DNA of 53,367 bases from Phoronis australis (GCA_002633005.1 NMRA01000120.1:379056-432422); one strand, 5' to 3'; shown: positions 1-12,500, counted from the stretch's first letter. Notes: generated from the letters alone by a model not told the origin. Numbers and translations are program-made.

Positions 1-160
1 GTTTTGCCATATTCAAGTTCCATTTGTAGGTACCAACAGACGATATTTTTTAAGATGTGAGCATTCACAACAATGGTAAGAGCCATTGAAAAATGAAAAA
101 ATGCAATTTGGCATTTATTTTTGCCTGAAATGGGTGAGATTTTATAGCATTTCCACCGTT
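1..160 (+). repeat. Family F MITE, partial copy
   Basis: The right half matches the right half of the full copy at 11953-12200: CATTCACAACAATG, then GAAAAATG, then ATTTGGCA with ATTTTTGCCTGAAAT, ending in GGTGAGATTTTA, the terminal inverted repeat. The left part is cut by the window edge or has diverged. A minus-strand open frame over this area (about 65-300) runs into the repeat. Confidence 0.55.
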
Positions 161-780
161 ATTGTTAATGATTCCTTTTTTCAAACAAAGAATGCACACA
201 CTTGTCAATATAACCAAAATTACTAGCAGAACACCTGTAACACCTGTATTTATTACATAGACACACTGATTCATCTTCTCAGACAATATCAGATATGGTG
301 GCCAGAGTTAAGTCAGCAACAAGTGTCTGATGATGGGGTATTGACCATCAAATTCTCGTCACTATCTTTCTTGGCCACGTGGAATGTTACGGTCATCGTT
401 CTTCTTGACAAATCTTTGCATTTAACTGAATATCACCAAAACTATTGATATTAGCAGTGTGAAAGTAGTGAAGCCTGTTGACTTTATACCCCTCAGGTCA
501 CTAATTGTGTCAGTAGAATTGAGCAAAGAGGAAAGGTACATTCATACCGAAACATTGGTCAAATTTCATTTGAAATATATGACGAAATATCCAAACACTG
601 TTACAGTTTTTTGTTTTATACAGCTTCTGAGCTTTTAAAGAAAGTCATCAAACTCATGCTTATAACAGCCCCTCGTGAAAAAAAGGGACGTTTAAAAGCA
701 ATTCATTTCACTTTTCTCATCTTCTATGTTACTTAGATGAGAAAGTGATTTCAGGGCATGACAAGAACTGACAGATTGAG
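161..780. other. No gene recognised
   Basis: A+T-rich DNA with only short open frames. On the minus strand a hydrophobic stretch (residues GVLLVILVILTSVCILCLKK, about 185-245) looks like a membrane segment, but it has no supporting splice pair and reads on into repeat F, so it is not called. Confidence 0.5.
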
Positions 781-790
781 CTTGAGACCG

Positions 791-845
791 TGCTCAGTAT
801 AAAATGACCTGGTGTGGCTTGCCCAATAGCGGAGTTGCAACAGAA
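791..845 (+). repeat. Short repeat ending in a family B terminus
   Basis: GCTCAGTATAAAATGACCTG is repeated at 2639 and is followed in both places by GTGTG and then GCCCAAT. Here it continues as AGCGGAGTTGCAAC, the terminal sequence of element B (compare the reverse complement at 2600-2614 and the start at 34503), then diverges. It could be a solo end or deletion remnant of B. Confidence 0.5.
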
Positions 846-980
846 TCGATTTATAATTTCGCATGTCCGGAAATTAGGGTGTGCAAAGGCTATTGGGATT
901 GATTAACGTATGTGGAATGGCCGATTGGTTTGCACGACGTGTGATTTGTGTGTATTAAACGACCCTGCTGTATGTAATTC

Positions 981-2110
981 TGCCGCTATTCTCCCTACTA
1001 AGCGCCCATGCCCCAATAAGTGCCCCCACGCATTTTAAGACTTTGCTTAAGTAAGTGTTCAACCCATGAACTACATGCGCAAAATGCCTTACCTATAGTT
1101 CTAAGTAACGTCTCCAAGTTATCAATTGAAAGATCCGACAGTCCTGAATTTGTAGACCACGAGCCACACCGTTATGTCCGTATACACTTCCAACTTATGC
1201 CGTGATTAAAAAAAAACTCAACCAGTGTTAGCACGCAGCCAAGAACCGCGCTGCATAATGTACCGGCTGTCATCGAAGACATTTAGTCGGGAACTTATTG
1301 GGTAACATAGCATCGGCAAGAAATAAATATTGGCACTAATTTCCGAAAGTTTCTAATACCGTAAAAAATTTTTGCATTATTTTTAAGAGAAATTATTTAA
1401 CTAATCATAATTCTTGTTTTTAAAGTCAAAATGACCCACTGATAGTAAACACATTCGCACCCTTACACCCCAAATCTTCCGGAAAATAGCTGTTACACTA
1501 CAGTCACGCATCCACTCACCCGGCGACTCAATGAGTGACATATCGGTGTTACCGAAACAATTCTCGAACGTTTTTTAGCAGATGAGGCCAGCAAGTGCTA
1601 AATATTAAAACACGCTCTGCTTGATTGCTTGAGTTAATTTCTTTGGTTACAATGCACACCTAGATCATTACATTGCATTTACTCTGGCAAATGAGCTCTG
1701 ATGACAAGCACACGCACGGTTACTCTCACACACACGCATACAAACTTCCAAACAAATGTCACATGACAACAACATGTGTGTTGCTCCAAAGATTTTTCTC
1801 GTGTTGCAGGCTACAATCTAGCGCAGATTTGGACTTAATCTGCAGTTAATCCGGACTCCACAAGAACTTAAAAATCTTAGAGGTGCTATTTAGAAAACTT
1901 GAGGAGGATTTCAGGTAATTTGTTGAGTCTTATTCAAGAATTCAAGCCCCATCAATGATTGTGAGACCGGCAGCAACACATTTGTCGGCAAGATTTCGCC
2001 CTGGGATTTCAGCACAATTTTCTGAAAAATAACTGTTATTTAACAACGAATTTTGATAGCAATGCACCACAATTTTGTAGAAAGTGAATAATAATATTCT
2101 GGACTTTGTC
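981..2110 (+). mobile_element. Family C TIR element, 3'-truncated copy
   Basis: Begins with a degenerate TIR (CCGCTATTCTCCCTACTAAG, then CGCCCATGCCCC) and continues colinear with the copy at 41102-43074. Shared landmarks are AAGATCCG, the CACACGCA-rich stretch near 1730, GATTTTTCTCGTGTTGCAGG near 1792 and GGGATTTCAGCACAATTTTC near 2003. Similarity fades after about 2100, before the right TIR, and B sequence starts about 130 bases later. No transposase frame is visible. The reverse-oriented copy is at 24460-25872. Confidence 0.75.
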
Positions 2111-2240
2111 TTAGCACGTTGATGCATAGTTTGTCGACAGAACAGGTGTTTGTGCAGAGGAGGCATTATCCTCAAAATTGCTCTCATGTTGGCTTGGTTC
2201 TGGTCAAGCGAAAACAATTTTTTTTACTACCCTCCCCCGC

Positions 2241-2614
2241 GGAGTATTTGTTACTGTTTCTTTCAAGGGAAATATTGTTAGTCAGTTTCCAAGATACGTT
2301 TTCTTGCTGCCCTCAAAATGAGCACTGCATACTTTATGTCACGAAGTCGGAAAGAATTCACTAAATCGACCTTTGCTACCAGCTCTACCGATGTTTCTGA
2401 CCCATTTTTTACGCAGTTCTTGGTCTTTGGGAAACAGGTAGTAACTAAATTCTTTATCTCGCTAACTGGTATTACAGGAGCCAGGCACGCAACACGTGTA
2501 ACCTCCCTGTGGTCAGTTCGCCCCCACGCTTGCCGACGTAATTGTTTACCGACTTAACCACAATGCAACATTCTGACCCATTTCCAATATGGCGGCGTTG
2601 CAACTCCGCTATTA
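2241..2614 (-). mobile_element. Family B element, reverse copy
   Basis: The reverse complement of 34503-34882 matches almost throughout, from CGGAGTATTTGTTACTGTTT to GCAACTCCGCT, at roughly 85-90% by eye. Both copies keep a partly open frame starting MS(T/A)A with the shared residues RSRKEFTKS and FATSSTDVSDP, in the orientation opposite to that assigned to B. The flanking ATT at 2614 mirrors the AAT next to the other B ends. No known family is recognised. The far end of the element is not defined because the other copy stops at an assembly joint. Confidence 0.7.
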
Positions 2615-2690
2615 TTCAACCTGGTCTCCAACATATTGTGCTCAGTATAAAATGACCTGGTGTGACCAGCCCAATTATTCAACCTGGTCT
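2613..2690 (+). repeat. Direct repeat pair around a 791-845-like segment
   Basis: ATTATTCAACCTGGTCT occurs at about 2613 and again at about 2672. Between the copies lies the GCTCAGTATAAAATGACCTG segment also found at 791. The layout resembles a small insertion flanked by a target duplication, or a two-unit tandem repeat next to element B. Confidence 0.45.
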
Positions 2691-4803
2691 TCAGCAATGA
2701 CGAACTCCCAGTTGTTCCCAAGCCCTGAGATCCTCTAATCTTGATTTAGGGACAAGTTGAGGCTGGTTTTATAACAGGCCCCCATGAAAAGCAGCGAGAA
2801 CTGAAGTGCTACCCTCGTTGTATATATTACAATAATAAATATAAGATTACTAGTGATACAAATCAAAACTGTTGTTTTTTGGCCTCAGGTATGTTTATAG
2901 CACCTTTAAACTAGTTACTTCATGAAACATTTGATAAGAGTTCTTGGCAGCATAGAACTCTAGCCCAGGAATGCCAAATCCCACACTTGACCTATAAAGC
3001 TTGCAACCCCGAGACTAGCTGCGAGAAGTTGCATTGAGAATTTCGGGCTGCCAGCTCGACTGGGTTTTGAGCGATAGTTGTTATCAAATCAAGCCTAATT
3101 CCGTTGCTTCATTTTCATTTTGTTATTATTGTTCTTCAAGTGAGACTCTTGAGGTACGGTTCTATACAATCAGCGAAGTTAGTCAACACTAGTTATTCTT
3201 AATGAGCACCGACCTGTGGCCCTGTCTGGTTGCCGGGAGTTGTTTGGCCTCTGATATCTTTCCAGCGCCAGTGGCGGAACGACTTTCGACAACCTAACAT
3301 ACTACATGCCAAGAGTTTTCCAACAAGAAATTTTTGGGTATTAAAATCATGTTACAGTATTTTATTGAAAGAAGTTACATTTGGCCTAAATGAAAAGTTC
3401 AGGTTCTAAAAACTAGTGTGTTCACGTAACTTTCTAAAATTACTCATTATTGCTTAGCTAAGTGTGTGTGTGTGTATGTTTATATGAGTGCTCGTACGTG
3501 TGATCACTGTTTTCAATTGTTTCCGTAATAATTCAGTTGTGCAATTTTTACCTGCTGCCCAGATGCCTTTTTGTTAATTCGATTTCTGTGAAGTAGACCT
3601 ACTGTTATCTGTAGTATTTACCTATACTCGTAAAATCAAATTTTAAAAAATGAAAATTTTACCTTGTAACAGAACCCAATCCAGTACTTCAGGTTGCTGA
3701 CAGCATACAATGTATTTGTCAATTGCCCCACTCTTGGCAGACTGTCCCACTTTTTTAAATTTTTTTCCGCCATCCTGCCACACCATCTAAATGTCCTGCT
3801 TTTTGACACATGGCCAAATTGACATATTATACATTACTGTAATTTCTCATGCGACATAGCCATATTTTCCGGTTTCTTGGGTTTTTACGACATCCGCAAT
3901 GTCCCATTAAACTATAAAAACAACAAAAAATGCCGTTTGGCATTTTTGGATGTTGCAGTGATCATTCACTTTGGCTTAGACCCAGATATCCTGCTTTCTG
4001 CCCTGAAGTCCCGCTTTTCAATCCATTTTTTCGTTCTTGAATGTTGATCGTGACAGCTATGCAACATATTTCAAAATAACACCATCTCTTTTATCCTTGC
4101 ATAGATATTAGTAGATAGGGGTATCTATTGTTCACGTTTGTCCTTATAATAAAGACAGTGGTAAGCATTTATCAGTAACTGGCTGATGTGGGCCCAAGGT
4201 ACGATATGCATGCAACCTGTATTGTTTGTTACCATATATCCAACAAAGACCCAGCAAAGGAAAACAATGGTTGCATCCCGCAGGTGATAACCATGCGACA
4301 ACGCACTTACTTCCGTTGCCTGGATCTCGCAAGTTAAACAATAGCTTGCGAAATGTTTACAACATCATTTGGCATGGGTTATTTTCCAGAGTCCACTTGC
4401 TTTAGTAACATAACAATTGTAAAATATGTTCTGATGTCTTGTTTACGGTTACATATATCACATGTGCCAGGTTCACTAACTTTTACTTTTTGAAGAAAAT
4501 AGTTTATTTCTAAACTTTTATGGAAAGTCTTACACTGCAACCAATGTGGTGAGCTATCCACAGTACATTTCAAAGATACGTGATAGATGTTTGCCCATTT
4601 TTATTTGTCAGAAAACATTTCTGAAAGATTCGGATAAATACTTGGACTAGATAGTTTATTGCATTTTTTGGTGAATGTCACTGCATCCTGATTTTTTACT
4701 GAAGAATGTAATTCTATCAAACAGCACCGAAGGTATAAAGATGTATAATTTGGGATGAAAGTGTGAAGGATCGAATCCATTTTCTAAAACCTTTGCTTTT
4801 TTA
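2691..4803. other. No gene recognised
   Basis: A short (GT)n tract sits near 3464. A minus-strand frame at 4144-4341 (residues NLRDPGNGSKCVVAWLSPAG near its start) has no initiation codon other than TTG and no clear splice pair, so it is treated as chance or repeat-derived. Otherwise A+T-rich single-copy-looking sequence. Confidence 0.5.
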
Positions 4804-5277
4804 GGCTCTTTCATATTGACTTAACTCTGGTCTGAGCGGAGCGTTTACGTAAACTGTGAAGTTAATTGAACCGTTCATACCGGCTTCTGTAGTTAATGAT
4901 AGTAAGTGACACTGTTGTCACTGATGTAATCGCAAGGTAGTGCTGATGCATCGCATTCACGCAAAGATTTTTTAATGTGACAATTTGGGATCATTTATGT
5001 GTACTAATTGACATAAATCTTATTTCTAATTGGTGATAATTCGAGCAAAATATAAGCAACTCTTAGTGACGACACTGTACTTTAATTGTTGAGGATGACA
5101 GTGGCCCCTGGAGATAACTTCGATGGGACTGAAGTTGACCAGTCATTCTGCACCGTAGTGTTGATGCTCTGCTGTTAAATTCACCTGTTTACTGTGAAGT
5201 TAACCGGTGCAGTTAACTTCGATTCAGGACCGCAACTCCCCAAAACATGGACTCGTCGAGGTTAGTATGAAAGGGCC
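4804..5277 (+). mobile_element. Family A TIR element, full-length copy
   Basis: The left end GGCTCTTTCATATTGAC and the right end GTTAGTATGAAAGGGCC are inverted repeats of each other. TA flanks lie at or near both ends (TTA on the left, GTA on the right). The interior follows the copy at 22553-23050 in the same order: CTTAACTC, GCGGAGCG, AGTGACACTGTTGTCA, ATTCGAGCAAAAT, GATAACTTCGATGGGAC, GTTAACTTCGAT. No coding frame. The size and structure suggest a non-autonomous TA-inserting DNA transposon. Confidence 0.85.
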
Positions 5278-5572
5278 GTACAGAGTAGAAATCTTTTGAA
5301 TCATTGAAATTATTTCCCTAATAGCTTAACTAGTCATTTATATAACCTCTCTGGTTCATTTCCTTTTTTATATTACTATTACACGCTGTTTTTTTTCACA
5401 TTTTGGTAAGTTACACTCTTCTTGGTTTTAAGATTTAAAAAAATATTTTTAAACCACCCAGGTATGCGAAATGATAATTACTAATGACTTAAATTATATT
5501 ATGCAATTTGGTTGAAAAATGGGGGAGTTGCCAAGTTTTAATGACAGTAAATTCCTTAGCAAATACACACAG

Positions 5573-5698
5573 CGGAACAAATGAATCCAAACAATTTTCA
5601 TGCATGTCCGCGCAACCTCAACGGCTGCGAGATCAGAGTTTGCATTCAAGGTCTAGAGTTCTATGCTGACAGAGCTTACCGAGTTCGTGGCAACAGAG
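5573..5698 (+). CDS. Candidate internal exon, unknown protein (low support)
   Basis: A 126-bp stretch follows an acceptor-like AATACACACAG and precedes the donor-like CAACAGAG|GTATGA. It is open in one frame, with the residues CPRNLNGCEIRVCIQGLEFY and then ADRAYRVRGNR. The cysteine-bearing, mixed composition looks more protein-like than its surroundings, but I recognise no domain. The frame stays open past the donor to 5931, which chance allows in A+T-rich DNA of this length. The polypyrimidine tract before the acceptor is poor. It could equally be noncoding. Confidence 0.2.
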
Positions 5699-8600
5699 GT
5701 ATGATCCCTGTGCTTTGTTTTGGGCTTTTTTACCGTAGATTAAGGTCTTCTGCCCGGTCCCTACAAGGTAATCGTAGGATCTTCACAACAATTTTAGAAG
5801 TTGTTGAAAAGTCAAAAAAGTGCAATTTTTGCATATTATTTGTTTCCGAAGTCGGTGGCATTTTACTTTTAGAAACGTGTGTTGATAAAAATTTAAATCT
5901 CAAGGCGGTTCGTTGCTACGCTGTACTTTAGTTGTGATTGCATGAAGTTCCATAACAGATGTCTAGATATGTTTCATAGTGTTCTCTACAACTCATGTCG
6001 AAAGCATCAATGCCATCAAAGGTGCCAGATTGCATCGGGGTTGCACTACCTCTAAGTGAATATTTTTCCTTGTTAACTGATATACGCGGTAATACAAAAA
6101 GACATTGTTAAGGACTTTTTCTATGCTAGTCGCTATTTTTTTCAAACAGGTCACAGGTCAAATGTGTCGCACCAACACACAGGTCGTAACAGCGATGATT
6201 GAAACAGTATTATCAGCATTTAATTTATGGTGCAAAGGGCAGGCTAGGATATAATCCTGTGGCTAGTCTTCTGATTTCACCATTGTTACTGGCAGAGAAC
6301 AAATTTGGTAAAAGTTCTATAGTTCGGTACAGTGAGAATTCTTTTATGTTGCTCAAAGTCAGAAGTTGTTCCAAATTTTAGAAATAAGCAGTTGTGGTTG
6401 TCACGTTTCCAGAAATTTCTAGAAAGACGAATTTTGGGTATACTCAACTCAGTTGTTGTTGGTACAAAATGCGATGTCCGATGTTTTTGAAATATGATGA
6501 ATGCCAATATTGCCCATGTCCCTATCTTTGTAATCTTCTTAAAAATTCAGTTTTGGCTTGAAATTTCAATGTCTCAAATTTTAGAAACTGTCCCAAACCA
6601 GAATGTTTTGCCCTATTTGAAGGTGATTACTAATGTGGACTATCCTATGTGTGCCTTAAGACTGCTTTGCTTGTGTTAAAAGTTTATTTGTTCTTTAAAA
6701 TGTGTCAAGTCATTACAAAAAGGTGCTTCTCATCTTGGTCCATGTGCCTGTCTTCAGAAATGTGGATTGATTTACCACTTTCTGGTTCAGATGAGGGGCG
6801 GGGCTGTAATCTTTGTACTGGCTATCCAACTCAAAATTAATTTTTGGCATTTTCCTTTTCATTGTTTTGCAAGCTCAAGATAAGTGTTGAGTACNGCCTC
6901 CTAAAACGTCACTTCCGGAAAAGCGGACGAGTAATTAATAAAATTACGAAAAGCTGTAATTAAGTGAAAAATATGTCTAGGATAACCAACCAACCTTATT
7001 TTAGCTCAAAATGACATGGAAAAAGGTTGCCTTCGCCTTTAAGTAAAAACTGAAGATGTCAAATAAAAACTCAAATTTATCAGGTCATTAAGTGCAAACT
7101 AGGATTAGACATTTATCCATGTAAGCTGTTTTGTACTTGAGCTTAGAATAATAGACACTTAAGGATCTTGAGTTTGCTCAAAAGTAGAATAAAGTTATCT
7201 TTGATCTTGAGTAAAAGGATATACCCTTGGCCCCAGAGTCTTATCTTGACAGGGCCTGCAGATGTCTTTTGTATTTTGTATTCATTCTTTTTTCAACTGT
7301 TTAGTGAATTTCAAAGTGAAATCTGGTCAGTCAACATCTATTATAATAGACTACTGGACCCTCTGTCAGTTTATCTGTTCAGCATGATGTTTGGACAACA
7401 GGAGTGAAAGCTGATAATTGTTTGGGCAATGGGGTGATCTCCCACAGAAGGGGCTAGAAAGTGCCTCTTTCCATCTTGGTTAACATTGTGTTTTTTGAGA
7501 CATTGCCTAGGGCTGTGTTTTGTTTGATGAGCAATTCAAAGGTGTTTTGTTAGTGCTGTTCTCATGTATTTTGAAGTCGTAGAAATATTTCATGAAAAAT
7601 ACACAGGAATAATTCTGCAAATAGTCAGAGGATGGATATTATCATTCATCCAGATGAATAAATTGATGCAAAAATTATAATTCCCAACTTCTGGACTATC
7701 AAACAAAATTCCTGACTCGTGGTCCCAGGGCCTTACAGATGTTGTTGATGAGCACAGGCAGAGGACGACAGGAGCCAGATAATCATCAATTCCCAGTAGA
7801 AGGAGCCAGGCGGCCCTGCAGTGTTGGGAAGTTTGTTGTATCTATTGAGTACAGTACTTGCGAGTTATAATTTTTTGCATCTACAAGTAGCCGTGTCCCC
7901 AAAGGGTTGCCCCTATTGGCTGACACGGACAGTACACTACTCTTTTGTGAATGACCAGTCAATGCATGCAGTATATTTCCATTTGCTAGTACCAGTGGTT
8001 TTATGATGCCAATTATGATTGAATCAACTAAGAAGGTAGGTCATAAATAACCCCCCTCTCCTGTTAGCTTTTGCACAATGATGACTACCCCCATAGAAAG
8101 TTGTGCTGTTAATATGTGAACATTATCGATTATGATCTTCCTGGAAGTAAAGGGATAGGTGTGATTTATGTGTGGATATTATGAACTCTTCCTGAGAATT
8201 TTGCATGGTCAGGCTTTGTATTTTTCCCTCTGTAGTATCGTCTAAGGTGGTTATCTTCTCTAGGGCCTGTGACCATCAAACACTTCACACAGACTGCAAC
8301 GTAGACCAATATGCTCCATATGTAGGACATTTTATTTGAAGCTTTAGCTCAGAATTTGATACCTTTATTACACTCATGGAGTGTATTTGATGAAAGTGCA
8401 TTTAGTAATACTGTATGATTGAATAAAATTCCCTGCACTTTTTGTTAAAAAAATCTGCATACAACAGCAATCTTTTTCATACCTCCTTTACTGAAAACTT
8501 TGAAGATTGGACTGCAGATGGTGCTCAGGTTTCAAAATACACTTAAAGTTTGTTTTTCTTGTTGTGTCACACCAAATTTTGAAGGGAGGTTTGGGTAAAG

Positions 8601-9107
8601 TTTGATGGTTGCCATTTCTCGTGCAGTAATTGGGACTTTTACTCTTATAAAATCGTTTTAGTGACATTCCTTACTGTAGTCGGATTCCATTTCCATCAAG
8701 AACATCAGGGACTCCAGGGAATGCTTCAGAGTTTGATACGAAAATGACACTTTTACGCATTGCCTGTGAGCTGAACTGTCGGCTCATTCGGCAATAATCC
8801 AACATTGGTTCAACATGGTAATGCTTTTAAACCCCAAAGCATTTCGGTTATGAATTCAAAAATTCACTGCTGAAAAAGGGCAACATGCAGTTTTTTGGGT
8901 CTTAAGAGAATATTTTCCCTCGTCAGTATAATCTTGGCGGCATATTTTCCCTTTCAGTTATCAATACTGGAGGGTATTTAGTCCTAGCGATATTACCTCA
9001 GATGGGTAAGCAAATGTTTTTCGTGTCGTAAACCTTAGGTATATGGAAGGAGAAAATAGAGGTGATTTTGGGACATTAGTGAATGTCTTGGTAGAGTTTC
9101 TCCTCAA
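5699..9107. other. No gene recognised
   Basis: A+T-rich DNA with scattered short frames of 60-79 codons in several phases, none with recognisable motifs. Around 7035-7210 there are several AAGTAAAAACT/AACTCAAAT-type words, like those near 16520 and 36185, hinting at another old degenerate repeat that I cannot delimit. A single N lies at 6895. Confidence 0.5.
6895..6895. other. Single-N assembly joint
   Basis: One ambiguous base. Unlike three of the other single Ns, I see no duplicated sequence on its two sides. It may be an abutted contig join or one uncalled base. Confidence 0.6.
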
Positions 9108-9795
9108 TAGGCCTGTTCACGCGTTACTGTTTTGTGGAAATTTTTTGCGCAATATTTTGTGGAATCGGAATTGTGGAAAAAATTATAGTGCGAACGCAAA
9201 AATACCGAAATCCCAGTTTCATCAAATTTTTCAGAATTTATTGCGGAGAATGCTACAGACACTGTGACAGTTGTTTTCCTCAAGCTTGATGATTAATTAC
9301 GTGTCACATACTCGACACAAACCGAAAGATTGGCGACACGTATAGCACTGCGCATGGCACAAGCCTTCCAGCTTTATTTCCAAAAAGTCCCAACATCTCT
9401 GTTGTATCGCTATAAAAATTTGGTTTATCTAAACTTGTGGTCTGGTGCAGAGACTGAGTTACCCATTGGCTTGTGGTGGGAAGCCTTAGTGGATGGCCAG
9501 CTGTCTGGGACAAAGAAGGATGGACTGGCTTTTGTTAGAATCAGGAATGAACTTGAGTCTTGAGGTATCTAGGCAAAATTCAGTTCTGTTCAATCAGTTG
9601 ACGAGTCACGAGACCTTGTAAATAGCTGTCGGAGGCATACAGTTTTCCTTCCGTTGGTGTTTTCAGTTGCTAGAGTAAGATAGAAATTGCGGAATTGACA
9701 AGAGTCACCTGAACACTCGCGGATTGTGGAAATTTTGGAGGAATGGAAAATTGCACATTTTTTTCTCAAAGCTTTTTCTCGAGTGAACGGGCCTA
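9108..9795 (+). mobile_element. TIR element T with TA flanks
   Basis: Starts TA|GGCCTGTTCACGCG and ends CTCGAGTGAACGGGCC|TA, inverted repeats of about 11-14 bp with TA on both sides. Just inside, both ends have the same weak purine/pyrimidine pattern. The interior holds one open frame (9297-9563; first ATG 9354; residues ELPIGLWWEALVDGQLSGTK near the end) that I cannot assign. It could be captured sequence or chance. This is the only copy I see in the window. Confidence 0.6.
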
Positions 9796-10423
9796 ACATT
9801 GGTATTCTTTCCAATTTACCCATTTCCATTTAGACTTTGGCTCAGCTCTGGGTTTTCAATGTGCTGTGGCATCTATGGGTTGTGTACCATAAGGAACATT
9901 AGTCATTCTCAGTAAATAGTAAAACTTGTTTTTATACTTGCACTAACTCGCGCTTTCTTTTGTTGTTATTTTCACAGCTAAACACCATTCAAATTTATTC
10001 ACTAACATGTGCCAATATATAAGGTTCGGCATTTCGATCGCTTGTTGAATTCCGTAAGGAGATACCCGTACTGAGAGATATTTGTGTTGTTCTTCCTGGT
10101 AGCACCACTGTGCTCGGCTTCTGCCATTGTGTTCTGATCCTTCTAGCTTGGAACCTGGCTTGGGCTTGTTCATCTTGTTTATCATCATTTATGGGTCACA
10201 CCTTGCAACTAAAATAGACAGTTGGAGTGGGTGTTTAATTGATGTGCATACTGGTGATGGCAACATCTCCTGCTGTGCCTTCTGTGTAATGTATANATTC
10301 CATGGGTTGTTCATGAATGTGCTCTCAACTTGGGTAGGAGTCTGTGTCATGTGGGAATACTTCTACACAGCGCAGATTATAATAAGGCGCATAACAAATA
10401 CTTAACCTCTTTTTGAGGCTTTC
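9796..10423. other. No gene recognised; contains a single N
   Basis: Non-repetitive-looking sequence with an ambiguous base at 10296. Open frames on both strands (to 92 codons through the N) have no recognisable motif. I see no duplicated flanks at this N. Confidence 0.5.
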
Positions 10424-10725
10424 AAATTTTGGAACATCAAATCTCACAAATGGCTGTTTGAATTAAATGTACCATGTCAGGAAATGCTCCTCTTTTTCAT
10501 GAGGGTTATCAATTTGGGGATTTTATGAATAAACTCTAAAGTTCCGTGAAATGAAAACAAAAAGATAGTTTGACAAAGCGGTCAATGCTCCTGAGATTTC
10601 ATTTGAACTTTTATATCAAAAGAAATTTTTTCATATTATTGATGACCTTGCTTTGCTTTGAATTTACCTTTCCCTTTTCCTTAACTTAATTGAAAAGATG
10701 TGGTCTCCTGACCAAATTAATGCCA
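10424..10725 (+). repeat. Family H interspersed repeat, copy 1
   Basis: TTGGAACATCAAATCTCA at the start, TTTCATGAGG and ATTTTATGAATAAACT in the middle, and GATGTGGTCTCCTGACC at the end follow the same order as the copies at 23701-24072 and 30301-30665. Divergence is clear, so this is an old copy. I cannot identify terminal repeats or a class. Confidence 0.6.
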
Positions 10726-11952
10726 GGTTGGTATAAAGTCTGAAATCATATTCTACACACTTTCTACTTTCAGAAACTGCATATCTTTCAGAACATCTTT
10801 AATTATGGTACAAGAACAAATATAAAAATGTACACATGACATCTGTTCATTCACACTTTCACAGGCAACAAGATTGTCTCTCTTGCAAAATATATTGAAC
10901 TCGTGAATACAATAAAAATTCTCACGCGCAAGGTTTTTATACATGATGCATTTTTCAGCCACATAATTCTGCTGAATATAACAGTGGACTAGGACAAGGA
11001 AACATCCATTCTCCCGAGCTGTGATTTTGCATCCACAAAAAGCCCCCAGGGGATTCTTTCAGGGAAAAAGTAATGGGGCTCTTGATTACCACAGGTTACA
11101 TTCAGCATTGATCTTTGAAAGAGCTGTAAGGGGGAGTAAGTAACTGTCCTTTAGTGGTGGTGGAGTGCGCGGCTGTGATTTGTTACCAAGATTTTAGCTT
11201 TGGTTGGCTTGAAATACCAGCTAGGTTTCACTTTCCATTTTAGCTACTGTTAAAGTAATACGACTGTGTCTTTGTTGTCACTGATAACCTTGAAATGTTT
11301 CAACGGTCCTTTTTAGGACCAAAAATAATGACATTTTGCCACATTTTCCATACCTGTGTCCCTTGTCAGTAATGCAAAACGATCCCGAAGTAGCCCTATG
11401 AGGGCTTTTTGTCGGTGGGGTCTCTTTTGCAAATCACCAGTAGGCACACTTTTATTGTATCTCCCTTGAAATGTACTGTTTAAATAGCTGCAGTAAACTG
11501 TATTGAAAATCTTTGCTTCCTTAAGTTAAAAATGACGAGTTTGTAAGAAAATAATTGGTGATTTGAAGTAGTCTTCTGAACGAAACTGGTGATTGTCATA
11601 CAGATGTGACAGTATTTCAAAAACAAATTGGTATTACAAGCCTGAATATTTCGAAAGCAGTCATGTACCTTGTTCCAGTCAAATTGTATCTGAGTGTGAA
11701 CTCTATTTCCGATTTACACTCAGACTTGCAGGTTTTCTTGATATCCTTAAAAACTTTTACGGAGTCGAATTCTGTAGTTTGTAGATATTTTGCTAACTTG
11801 CCATTAACCATAAATGCTATCGACACTATGAGTTACCCTAGACAAGTTACTCTTAGACCCCAAGTTGTCACAAGTTAAGTAGTAGGGATGATATTTGCAC
11901 TGGGGCACTTGACATCCGTGCGACTCTTACCCCACCTTATAAAGGAAGGCTT
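10726..11952. other. No gene recognised
   Basis: A+T-rich sequence. Three overlapping frames near 11593-11878 on both strands have no motif or splice framing and are left out as chance frames. Confidence 0.5.
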
Positions 11953-12200
11953 TAGGTAAAATCTCACCAATTTAAGACTGTATATGGCAGACAGCTGAAA
12001 TTTTAATTGCCATTTGTGTTACGTTAGATATATAGCACCATAGCAAAGCTTTACCGGGTTCAAGTTTTGTACGATATCTACCATCACACAAAATTTTGAA
12101 GACGTCTGGCACTCACAACAATGTGAGAAGCCCATGAAAAATGAGAATACGGCAAATTTGGCAATTATTTTTGTCCGAAATTAGTGAGATTTCACGGTAA
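11953..12200 (+). mobile_element. Family F MITE, full-length copy
   Basis: The left end TAGGTAAAATCTCACCAATT continues TAAGAC, and the right end GTCCGAAATTAGTGAGATTT continues CACGGTA. These are inverted repeats of about 25 bp with few mismatches and TA at the outer edges. Inside the left TIR is TATATGGCAGACAGCTGAAA, the recognisable core of the family (ATATGGCGGACAGGTGAAAT). It has no coding capacity. This is the best reference copy in the window. Confidence 0.8.
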
Positions 12201-12289
12201 CTTGCCCCAATCCAAGTTGCAGATTGATCACGAAGCTGCTGGCAAGAAGGAACTATTTACTAACTGTGCATTCACAGTTTTGTTTTACT

Positions 12290-12500
12290 TTATTCTCTTT
12301 GGTACAAAAATTATTGCCAAAATTATTATTTTCCATTTTACAAAGGCTGATTACCATGTTGCAAGTGATGTAAACTTTACTATATTTTATCTCATGACAT
12401 GTTTACACTGCAAACCATGCTAGTGATTAAAACATTCAGTATTTGTTTTTGTGGTGGAATTTGACAAAATAGAAGTCAGGTGTTGGCCATTGCTGAAAGT
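12290..12500 (-). mobile_element. Family F-related copy, reverse orientation
   Basis: Runs parallel to 44395-44590: ATTGCCAAAATTATTATTTT, CAAAGGCTGATTAC, AAACTTTAC, GACAAAATAGAA, then GGTGTTGGCCATTGCTG, the reverse complement of the family core. It lies only about 90 bases from the full F copy at 11953-12200 in opposite orientation. Confidence 0.6.

Noticed and set aside
65-300. Single-pass membrane-protein-like segment on the minus strand
   Set aside because: The hydrophobic stretch is convincing by eye, but the frame starts at a non-ATG codon, has a stop shortly upstream, lacks a clear splice pair and runs into repeat F.
5739-5767. 29-bp micro-exon after TTTTTTACCGTAG and before GTAATC
   Set aside because: Splice signals look fair, but the implied upstream intron would be about 40 bases, too short for typical animal splicing.
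9297-9563. 89-codon frame inside element T
   Set aside because: Reads somewhat protein-like, but it has no known domain, a single copy and no DDE or other transposase motif, so it is not called as a gene.
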